Of a DNA stretch of 5,099 nt, positions 1 through 5,099 are shown piece after piece. The position numbers and the translations under genes were made by a program. The stretch is taken from assembly GCA_007119405.1 (NCBI GenBank), contig SKPT01000479.1:1-5099 (forward strand), read 5' to 3'. This DNA comes from Phycisphaeraceae bacterium. Lineage in GTDB: Bacteria; Planctomycetota; Phycisphaerae; Phycisphaerales; Phycisphaeraceae. The stretch's first letter is position 1, and every line of letters starts with the position of its first letter. The notes beneath the pieces are model-generated. The model did not search any database. It saw only the letters and a program-made list of their open reading frames with translations, and was not told where the DNA came from.

Positions 1-381
1 GGGCTCGACCCGTCGGATGACATGGCCTTCGCCCTGGCGGCGGACAAGCTCTGGAGCGTGCATCTCAATGATCAAAACGGGCTGAAGTTCGACCAGGACA
101 AGGCCTTTGGCGCGATGAACCTGCGCACGGCCTTTAACCAGGTGCGCGTGCTCGAGGCGGGCGGCTACGCGAGCAAGGGCATGGTGGCGTTCGACACCAA
201 GGCGCTGCGGACGAGCTCGGCCGATCAGCAGGCGCGTCATCTGGCGAACAGTCGGCGGATCTTCCTGGCGCTGGTGGACAAGGTGCGAAGCTGGGATGTC
301 AAGCGCGAGCAGGAGATGGTGGCGGAGCGCGATTACGAGGCGCTGGAGTTGGCGGTGGTCGAGCACCTGATGGGGTTGTGA
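1..381 (+). CDS. Xylose-isomerase-like TIM-barrel sugar isomerase, C-terminal fragment
   Basis: The reading frame is open from the first base and stops with TGA at 379-381, leaving 126 residues of a protein whose N-terminus lies outside the window. The fragment resembles the C-terminal third of xylose isomerases. KFDQDKAF (residues 29-36) lines up with the metal-binding segment WDTDQF of the family, so D31 and D33 would be metal ligands. VAFDTKALR lines up with NFDAKVRRQ, so D65 would be the last conserved metal-ligand aspartate. HLND (21-24) falls where another ligand strand is expected. The family converts aldoses to ketoses in the cytoplasm using two divalent metal ions. The exact sugar (xylose, rhamnose or other) cannot be read from this piece, so no gene symbol is given. 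The tail ends in a short helical stretch. The next gene, a secreted polysaccharide lyase, follows on the same strand after 178 bp of repeats. Family assignment is fairly sure; substrate is not. Confidence 0.75.
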   Translation, partial: GLDPSDDMAFALAADKLWSVHLNDQNGLKFDQDKAFGAMNLRTAFNQVRVLEAGGYASKGMVAFDTKALRTSSADQQARHLANSRRIFLALVDKVRSWDVKREQEMVAERDYEALELAVVEHLMGL

Positions 382-400
382 GGCGGGCGCATGGCCAAGG

Positions 401-423
401 CACTGGCGGGCGAGCCGCCAGTG
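401..423. repeat. Hairpin repeat, copy 1 (CACTG stem with GCACCCGG tail)
   Basis: CACTGGCGG (401-409) and CCGCCAGTG (415-423) form a perfect 9-bp stem with a 5-nt loop, 20 nt after the isomerase stop codon. It is followed directly by GCACCCGG. The same layout, with a different inner stem, recurs at 2680-2713. There is no T-run after it, so it is not a classic intrinsic terminator, though it could protect or end the isomerase transcript. It probably belongs to a dispersed intergenic repeat family. Confidence 0.6.
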
Positions 424-454
424 GCACCCGGGCGTTCGCTTGCGGGAAGCCGCC

Positions 455-551
455 TCCTGTAGGGTGGGTAGAGCGAAGCGAAACCCACCCGTTCGGGGAC
501 GACTCACGGGCAATGTGGTGGGTTTCGCTTCGCTCTACCCACCCTACAGGA
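455..551. repeat. Perfect 35-bp inverted repeat (MITE/REP-like element)
   Basis: The left arm 455-489 and right arm 517-551 are exact reverse complements over 35 bp, separated by a 27-nt spacer (490-516). The arm core contains GTAGGGTGGGTAGAGCGAAG. From memory, elements with this core are scattered through many bacterial genomes and give rise to spurious short ORFs containing WVERSETH or similar strings; that is recollection, not a search. I see no clear target-site duplication and no transposase, so a non-autonomous or REP-like element is the best guess. The right arm ends nine bases before the start codon of the lyase gene and contains its Shine-Dalgarno-like sequence. Arms of this length would make a very stable RNA hairpin if transcribed. 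Confidence 0.85.
546..551 (+). promoter_or_regulatory. Ribosome-binding site of the lyase gene, inside the inverted repeat
   Basis: ACAGGA (546-551) includes AGGA, placed 8 nt before ATG 560, which is a normal Shine-Dalgarno distance. It favours ATG 560 over the in-frame ATG at 551, which overlaps this motif and has no purine-rich site at a suitable distance. The site is formed by the outer end of the inverted-repeat arm, so it would be base-paired in the folded RNA. Confidence 0.5.
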
Positions 552-559
552 TGTCGAAG

Positions 560-2590
560 ATGACATTGACGCGTGCGACGGTGATGTTGGTGATCGTGGT
601 TGCGTCGGCGTCGGCGTGGGCCGGGGAAGAGGAGCCTGCTGTGGCGCGGACGTTTGCCGAGCAACTGGCGCGGACCCAGATCGAGCTGGTCGACGGCTAC
701 GCGGACGCCCGGCCGCGGCTGCTCTTTGGCGGTGATGACCGGCAGGCGCTGCGCGACAAGGCGGCGGCGCATCCCGAGTTGTGGAACCAGGTGCTGCGCG
801 CGGCGCGCGGACTGAGCAACGTGCCCGAAGCCGACGCCATCCGCCGCGGCGATCACTACTGGCGTATCGAGCGGGTGCAGTCGGCCGCGCTGGCGCACTT
901 CGTCACCGGTGAGCGGCGGTACCTCGATGACGCGGCCGCGTGGATGGTGGCGCATTGCCAGGTGGACACCTGGGGCGTGGACTTTCGGCCAAACGTCGAC
1001 CTCGAAGCGTCGTGGTACCTCTACCACATCAGCATCGCGTACGACATCCTGCACGATGCGCTGGACGACGCCGACCGCGACGTGATCCGCGACGGGCTCA
1101 TCGACCACGCCCGCGCGATTCACGAGAGCTTCGAGCCCGACCCGGCCACGCAATGGCGCTTCGATCAGAACCACACGTACATTCCCGCAACCGCGCTGGC
1201 GACGGCCGCGCTGGCGCTGCTGGATGAAACCGACGAAGCGAAGCAATGGTTGACGCGGGCATACGCGATGATGACGCGCGCGCGGCATGCACTGAGCGAG
1301 GACGGGTACTACTACGAGGGCACGGCCTACTGGGTGTACGCGCTGCACTGGCACGTGCGCTACGCGGAGCTCATCGCCCGCGCGACCGGTGAGCCGGCGT
1401 TCGAGCTCCCGATCCTCAGGCACAACTACCTTTACGCGCGGCACATGAGCCTGCCGGGCGTGCCGGGGTTCTTTGACGTCGGCGACACGGGGCGATGGAC
1501 GGATCGGCCCGGGCGCATCGGCCTGACGAATCACGCGATGTTCTGGGCGATCGCGTCGCACTTGGGCGACGGCTGGTCGCAGGCGACGGGCGACTGGTTG
1601 ATGAGCGAGCAGGAGGAGACGGTGTATCGGGCTGCGGCGTTTCTCTGGTACGACCCGGACGTTGAGCCGGCGTCGCTCGACGAGCTGCCCCCCTACCACC
1701 ACTTTGAGGACCACGGCGTGGTCGTGTGGCGCTCGGGCTGGGGCGAGGACGCGAGCGTTTACATGTTCCGGGCCGGGCCTTCGCAGGGACATGCGGCCGC
1801 GGAGAAGCTGGCGCACATGAGCGACTGGACGATGAACTCGGGGCACGTGCACCCGGACATCGGCGCGTTCTGGATGTATGCCCGCGGGGTGTATCTCATC
1901 AGCGACACGGGCTACGTCACGGAGAAGCGGGCGCTCGATCACAACACGCTGCTGGTCAGCGGCCATGGCCAGGGCGTGGACGGGTCGTACTGGTATGAGC
2001 GCGGCTGGCCTTACGATCGCTTCAACCAGACGCGCATCGTCGACGTACACCTGGAGCCGGCGTACGGCCACGTGCGCGGCAGCTTCGCCAGCGCATATCC
2101 CGCCGAGCTTGAGCCGATGCGCCTGGAGCGGTCGCTGGTGATGACGCACGACTGGCTGCTGGTGATCGACGAGCTTGAAGCCGAGCGGCCGCAGACGTTG
2201 ACGTGGCTGGCGCACAGCGTCGGCGAGTTCAGCGAGCACGAGGCCGGGCAGGAGCTGGCACTGGACGACGCGCGGCTGGCGATCGCGCAGCTCGACGCCA
2301 CGGCGATGGAGGCGCGCGTGGAGCCGGCGGTCGTGATGGCGGGCACCGCGCCAGGGCGCGGCGAGCCGACGCAGCGCGGTTACCGGATCCGGCGAACGAC
2401 GGCCGAGGCGGCCCAGCGCGTGCGCCTGGTGCACGTGCTGCTGCCCGGTGGCGAGGGTGAGGTGCTGCCGAGGGCAGAGCTTGTCACGGACGAGGATGAG
2501 CTGGTGCGCGTGCGGTTGATCTGGCCGGACGGCCGCGAGCAGACGGTGACGGTGCGCCGCGATGGGGAGCCGGCGGTGCGGATCGAGTAG
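560..2590 (+). CDS. Secreted heparinase II/III-family polysaccharide lyase
   Basis: The product is a 676-residue exported protein of the heparinase II/III superfamily. Enzymes of this type cleave uronic-acid-containing polysaccharides (heparan-like glycosaminoglycans, alginate and similar) by beta-elimination. A signal peptide is clear: MTLTR, a hydrophobic stretch to about residue 18, then an AWA/G signal-peptidase I site at 21/22. Residues about 50-380 form the alpha-helical toroid typical of the family, beginning with RPRLLFGGDD (51-60), a common entry motif. The C-terminal half is the beta-sheet domain. By recalled comparison with Pedobacter heparinase II (catalytic H202, Y257, H406; zinc ligands H408, D425, H464), the counterparts here are H205 in QNHTY, Y257 in GTAYW, H429 and H431 in GHVHPD, D449 in ISDTGY and H461 in DHNT. 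All key residues therefore seem present and the enzyme should be active. ATG 560 was chosen for its signal peptide and AGGA site; ATG 551 would add three residues. The substrate cannot be told from sequence. It lies downstream of a sugar isomerase and convergent with hslU. Confidence 0.85.
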   Translation: MTLTRATVMLVIVVASASAWAGEEEPAVARTFAEQLARTQIELVDGYADARPRLLFGGDDRQALRDKAAAHPELWNQVLRAARGLSNVPEADAIRRGDHYWRIERVQSAALAHFVTGERRYLDDAAAWMVAHCQVDTWGVDFRPNVDLEASWYLYHISIAYDILHDALDDADRDVIRDGLIDHARAIHESFEPDPATQWRFDQNHTYIPATALATAALALLDETDEAKQWLTRAYAMMTRARHALSEDGYYYEGTAYWVYALHWHVRYAELIARATGEPAFELPILRHNYLYARHMSLPGVPGFFDVGDTGRWTDRPGRIGLTNHAMFWAIASHLGDGWSQATGDWLMSEQEETVYRAAAFLWYDPDVEPASLDELPPYHHFEDHGVVVWRSGWGEDASVYMFRAGPSQGHAAAEKLAHMSDWTMNSGHVHPDIGAFWMYARGVYLISDTGYVTEKRALDHNTLLVSGHGQGVDGSYWYERGWPYDRFNQTRIVDVHLEPAYGHVRGSFASAYPAELEPMRLERSLVMTHDWLLVIDELEAERPQTLTWLAHSVGEFSEHEAGQELALDDARLAIAQLDATAMEARVEPAVVMAGTAPGRGEPTQRGYRIRRTTAEAAQRVRLVHVLLPGGEGEVLPRAELVTDEDELVRVRLIWPDGREQTVTVRRDGEPAVRIE

Positions 2591-2679
2591 GGCGTGTTCG
2601 TGTCGTGGCGGGTGCTACTGACACGGCCGCCCTGGGCCTTGCTGGTATGTGCCGCCATGCGTGCCCGTCATGCCGATCG

Positions 2680-2713
2680 CACTGACAAGCTCCGTGGACT
2701 CCGCTTGTCAGTG
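2680..2713. repeat. Hairpin repeat, copy 2 (CACTG stem with GCACCCGG tail)
   Basis: CACTGACAAGC (2680-2690) and GCTTGTCAGTG (2703-2713) form a perfect 11-bp stem with a 12-nt loop, followed directly by GCACCCGG. The outer CACTG/CAGTG stem and the 3' tail match the hairpin at 401-423, while the inner stem and loop differ but still pair. It lies about 90 bp past the lyase stop codon, in the gap between two convergent genes, and may mark transcript ends. No T-run follows on either strand. Confidence 0.65.
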
Positions 2714-2722
2714 GCACCCGGC

Positions 2723-2760
2723 GGCAAGCCGTGCGATGGCGGACAGATGCACGGCTTGCC
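2723..2760. repeat. 12-bp stem-loop in the convergent gap (alternative A)
   Basis: GGCAAGCCGTGC (2723-2734) and GCACGGCTTGCC (2749-2760) are exact reverse complements, making a 12-bp stem with a 14-nt loop. It begins ten bases after the hairpin repeat copy 2. Its right arm is shared with another hairpin at 2750-2777, so only one of the two can form at a time. A terminator role for either convergent transcript is possible but not shown, since no T-run is seen. Confidence 0.55.
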
Positions 2761-2777
2761 CTTCGGGTCAAGCCGTG
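2750..2777. repeat. UUCG-capped stem-loop in the convergent gap (alternative B)
   Basis: CACGGCTTG (2750-2758) pairs with CAAGCCGTG (2769-2777). Inside, after one C/T mismatch, CC pairs with GG around TTCG, giving the very stable C(UUCG)G tetraloop on the plus-strand RNA. The sequence CAAGCCGTG occurs twice in direct orientation (2725-2733 and 2769-2777) around one inverted copy, which creates the choice between this hairpin and the one at 2723-2760. It ends 34 bp from the hslU stop codon. Confidence 0.55.
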
Positions 2778-2811
2778 GCCCCCCGCGGGATGGTCGCGAT
2801 GGCGAACGGCG

Positions 2812-4236
2812 TCAGAGCACGAACTTGCTCAGATCCGCATCGCGCACGATGGGGGCCACCTGCTCGCGGACGAAATCGGCCGTGACGTTGAAGTGCTTCT
2901 CGCCCGCCGCGACGCGCTGCGGGGCGTCGAACGTCACCTCGTCGAACACCTTCTCCACGATCGTCATCAATCGCCGGGCGCCGATGTCCTCCATCGTGGC
3001 GTTGGCCTCGGCGGCAAGCTCGGCGATGGCCTCGATGGAGCCGTCGTCAAAGCTCACCTGCATGCCCTCGACGCCCAGCAGCGCCTGCTGCTGCCGCGTC
3101 AGGGCGTTGTCCGGCTCCGTGAGAATCCGCACGAACTCGTCGCGGCCCAGCGAGCTGAGCTCGACACGGATGGGAAACCGGCCCTGGAGCTCGGGCATCA
3201 GGTCGCTGACGGCCGCGCTGTGGAACGCGCCGGCGGCGATGAAGAGGATGTGGTCCGTGTGCACCACGCCGTGGCGGGTGTTGACGGCCGAGCCTTCGAC
3301 GATGGGCAGCAGGTCGCGCTGCACCCCCTGCCGGGAGACGTCGGGCGAGCCGCCGCCCCCGCCCGCGGCGCCGCCCTTGCCCGACGGCGCCGCGACCTTG
3401 TCGATCTCGTCGAGGAAGATGATGCCGTCGTCCTGGGTGCGATCGATGGCCTCGGCCGTGATCTTCTCGGTGTCCAGGAGCTTGTCGGTCTCCTGCTCGA
3501 TGAGGATCTGGCGGGCCTCGGCGACGGTGACGCGGCGGCGCTTGGTCTGCTCGGGCATGAGCTTCTCGAGCATGTTGGCCATGTCCGGGTCCATCTGGTC
3601 CAGGCCCATGTTGGCGAACATCATCGACGTCGACGGCCGGGAGCGGATGTCGATCTCCACCTGCCTGTCGTCGAGCTTGCCCGCCTCGAGCTGCTCGCGC
3701 ATGCGCTGGCGCAGGCGCTGCTGGCGCTCGGTGGAGTCTTCCGGCTCGACCCAGCCGGTGTCGGACGCCGCCTGGCCCGCGGGCTGGTAGTAAGGCTGCC
3801 GCTGCGCCGCGGGCTTGTCGGTGCCGGGCAGCAGCAGGTCCACGAGACGCTCGTCGGCCGCCTCGCGGGCACGCTGGGCGACGTGCTCGGCCTGCTCGGC
3901 GCGGACCATCGAGATCGCCTGCTCCAGCAGGTCGCGGATCATCGACTCGACGTCCCGCCCGTGGTAGCCCACTTCCGTGAACTTGCTGGCCTCGACCTTG
4001 ATGAAGGGCGCGGCGGTGAGCTTGGCCAGCCGGCGGGCGATCTCGGTCTTGCCCACGCCGGTGGGGCCGATCATCACAATGTTCTTGGGGTAGATCTCCC
4101 GGGCGATCTCGGGATCAAGCTGGCGGCGGCGCCAGCGGTTGCGGATCGCCACGGCCACGGCCCGCTTGGCGGGGTCCTGGCCGATGATGTAGGCGTCGAG
4201 GCGCTCGACGATCTGGGCGGGGGTCAGGTCCTGCAT
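2812..4236 (-). CDS. hslU: ATP-dependent protease ATPase subunit HslU (ClpY)
   Basis: The product is a 474-residue AAA+ unfoldase that forms a hexameric ring, unfolds substrates and feeds them to the HslV peptidase in the cytoplasm. The match to E. coli HslU is clear from the first residues (IIGQDPAKRAVAVAIRNRWR). Visible motifs are Walker A GPTGVGKT (57-64), the pore loop GYHG (90-93), Walker B IIFLDEID (272-279), sensor 1 around 331-339, the arginine finger R353 in LQGRFP, sensor 2 IGARRL (418-423), and the C-terminal tail DLSKFVL that docks into HslV. The intermediate (I) domain spans about 110-245. It is about 30 residues longer than the E. coli protein: a glycine-rich loop (284-297) adds about eight, and most of the rest lies in the I domain. 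The pore motif differs from the usual GYVG. The start at 4236 is set by alignment, not by a ribosome-binding site, as none is convincing. No hslV is adjacent: the gene diverges from pilM and converges with the lyase gene. Confidence 0.97.
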   Translation of the reverse strand: MQDLTPAQIVERLDAYIIGQDPAKRAVAVAIRNRWRRRQLDPEIAREIYPKNIVMIGPTGVGKTEIARRLAKLTAAPFIKVEASKFTEVGYHGRDVESMIRDLLEQAISMVRAEQAEHVAQRAREAADERLVDLLLPGTDKPAAQRQPYYQPAGQAASDTGWVEPEDSTERQQRLRQRMREQLEAGKLDDRQVEIDIRSRPSTSMMFANMGLDQMDPDMANMLEKLMPEQTKRRRVTVAEARQILIEQETDKLLDTEKITAEAIDRTQDDGIIFLDEIDKVAAPSGKGGAAGGGGGSPDVSRQGVQRDLLPIVEGSAVNTRHGVVHTDHILFIAAGAFHSAAVSDLMPELQGRFPIRVELSSLGRDEFVRILTEPDNALTRQQQALLGVEGMQVSFDDGSIEAIAELAAEANATMEDIGARRLMTIVEKVFDEVTFDAPQRVAAGEKHFNVTADFVREQVAPIVRDADLSKFVL

Positions 4237-4349
4237 GGTTAAATGGTAGCAGGCATGGGCGGGGCCACGGAATGCCCGAGGCGCGAGGCCTGGCGCGGAT
4301 TCGGGCGGCTTCGGCGCCCCCCGGCTCGGGTCGGAGCGGTGGCGGCGGT

Positions 4350-4361
4350 CCCGCCGGCGGG
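4350..4361. repeat. 12-bp perfect GC palindrome
   Basis: CCCGCCGGCGGG reads the same on both strands and sits in the divergent gap, 126 bp before pilM and 114 bp before hslU. It could be a protein-binding site for either gene, but in DNA this GC-rich such palindromes also arise by chance. Confidence 0.3.
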
Positions 4362-4374
4362 GGAAATCCGATAA

Positions 4375-4400
4375 GGCCGGCAAAGCGGCTAAACCCGGCC
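4375..4400 (+). other. Small hairpin with an A-rich loop in the pilM leader
   Basis: GGCCGG (4375-4380) and CCGGCC (4395-4400) form a 6-bp stem around a 14-nt loop containing CAAAGC and CTAAAC. It stands out as the most A-rich patch of an otherwise GC-only gap and begins right after the box TCCGATAA (4367-4374). It may be part of an untranslated leader or promoter region of pilM. The rest of 4237-4486 shows no coding region I can support. Confidence 0.3.
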
Positions 4401-4486
4401 CCTCGCAGCGCCGATGCTGGTGGGGAAGAGGCGGTGACCGTTGCGCGCTGTGCGTGCCGGCGGCCGCGGCGACTCGCAGAGCGAGC

Positions 4487-5099
4487 ATGAGCATGCTTTT
4501 TACGCTCCAGGCACTGAATTTTTCGCGCAAACGCTTCGGCCCGATCGCGGTGGACTTCGGCGGGGACAGCCTGAAGCTGCTTCAGCTCAGCGCCGAGGAG
4601 CCCACGCGGGTCGTCGCCGCTGCCTCGGCCGTCGTGCCCGCGACCGCCCGACGCGACCTGGGCGCCCGCCAGGCCTTCTTCGCCCAGATGCTGCCGCGGC
4701 TGCTTCAGCGCGGCGGGTTCCAGGGCCGGCGCGTCATCTGCTCGCTGCCGGCGTCCCAGAGCCTGGTTCAGCACCTGGAGGTCCCCGCCGTCGAGGACGA
4801 GCAGAGCCTCGAGCTTCAGGTCCAGCTCCAGTTGCGTGAGCGCATGGACGTGGACCCGGAGCGCATGGTGGTGCGCTACTTCCCGATCGCGCGGGTCACG
4901 CGTGACGGCCAGCCGATGCAGGACGTGCTGTGCCTCGCCGCCGGCCGCGAGGTGGTGATGCGATACATCGAGCTGCTGGGCGGGCTGAAGCTCAACGTCG
5001 TGGGCATGCACAGCGAGGCGATGGCCCTGCACGCGGCGCTCGAGCACGTGCACGGCGGCCAGGCCACCTGCCTGATCGACATCGGCGCGGCGACGACCA
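4487..5099 (+). CDS. pilM: PilM-like type IV pilus assembly protein, N-terminal part
   Basis: The frame is open from ATG 4487 to the right edge: 204 complete codons and one extra base, with the C-terminus outside the window. PilM is a cytoplasmic actin-fold ATP-binding protein that holds the N-terminal tail of the membrane protein PilN and links the inner-membrane alignment complex to the pilus motor. The first nucleotide-binding strand is IAVDFGGDSLKLLQL (20-34), matching the family pattern DxGxxxxK. The middle part, with CSLPASQSLVQHLEVPA and the later block LCLAAGREVVMRYIELL, follows the usual PilM order. LIDIGAATT (196-204) is the start of the second phosphate-binding motif. There is no signal peptide, as expected. 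A second in-frame ATG lies at 4493; neither has a strong Shine-Dalgarno site, and a small hairpin CTCGC-AGA-GCGAG (4473-4485) sits just before ATG 4487. pilN, pilO and further pilus genes would be expected to the right. A related competence or secretion-system actin-like protein is the main alternative. Confidence 0.82.
   Translation, partial: MSMLFTLQALNFSRKRFGPIAVDFGGDSLKLLQLSAEEPTRVVAAASAVVPATARRDLGARQAFFAQMLPRLLQRGGFQGRRVICSLPASQSLVQHLEVPAVEDEQSLELQVQLQLRERMDVDPERMVVRYFPIARVTRDGQPMQDVLCLAAGREVVMRYIELLGGLKLNVVGMHSEAMALHAALEHVHGGQATCLIDIGAATT

Noticed and set aside
422..445. Sigma-54 promoter starting at TGGCAC
   Set aside because: The TTGC half is not at the required distance from TGGCAC here, nor in the second copy near 2712.
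455..551. CRISPR or intrinsic terminator
   Set aside because: There are only two arms in inverted orientation with one spacer, so it is not a CRISPR array, and no T-run follows on the plus strand.
378..563. Short plus-strand frame containing WVERSETH
   Set aside because: It is simply a translation of the 35-bp inverted repeat and its spacer; the same string appears on both strands because the element is palindromic.
299..2434. Long open frame on the minus strand opposite the lyase gene
   Set aside because: It is arginine- and proline-rich with no recognisable domain, runs antisense through the signal peptide and catalytic parts of a clear lyase gene, and crosses the inverted repeat. Long antisense frames are expected in GC-rich DNA.
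2731..4242. Plus-strand open frame of about 500 codons opposite hslU
   Set aside because: It is a low-complexity, leucine/glycine/aspartate-rich antisense image of hslU, whose motifs are unmistakable on the other strand.
4237..4530. N-terminal extension of HslU up to 4530
   Set aside because: The added 98 residues have no family similarity and would overlap the start of pilM; the known HslU N-terminus aligns from 4236.

Overview
The window is GC-rich with dense third-position G/C. Its gene content suggests a Gram-negative bacterium, and gene style and intergenic repeats look most like Planctomycetota (possibly Phycisphaerae). The taxonomic call is inference from protein style, since no rRNA or other marker is present. 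Four protein genes are seen, two of them cut by the window edges.

Layout. (1) 1-381, plus: the C-terminal end of a xylose-isomerase-like TIM-barrel sugar isomerase. (2) 382-559: a short non-coding stretch with a 9-bp hairpin and a perfect 35-bp inverted repeat whose right arm runs into the ribosome-binding site of the next gene. (3) 560-2590, plus: a secreted heparinase II/III-type polysaccharide lyase with recognisable catalytic and zinc-site residues. (4) 2591-2811: the gap between convergent genes, holding a second copy of the hairpin family seen in (2) and two overlapping, mutually exclusive hairpins, one with a UUCG tetraloop. (5) 2812-4236, minus: hslU, the AAA+ unfoldase of the HslUV protease, with an unusual pore motif and a glycine-rich loop. 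(6) 4237-4486: the divergent gap between hslU and the next gene, with GC palindromes and a small hairpin with an A-rich loop. (7) 4487 to the right edge, plus: the N-terminal part of a PilM-like type IV pilus assembly protein.

How the genes relate. The isomerase fragment and the lyase share a strand and could both serve carbohydrate breakdown: extracytoplasmic cleavage of a uronic-acid polysaccharide, then cytoplasmic sugar isomerisation. The 178-bp repeat-filled gap argues against tight co-transcription. hslU and pilM are divergent and functionally unrelated. hslV, which commonly sits directly upstream of hslU, is not next to it here. I see no new multi-gene system. The most interesting material is the structured intergenic repeats, especially the two-copy hairpin family with a changed but still paired stem, the large inverted repeat over a start region, and the HslU pore substitution.
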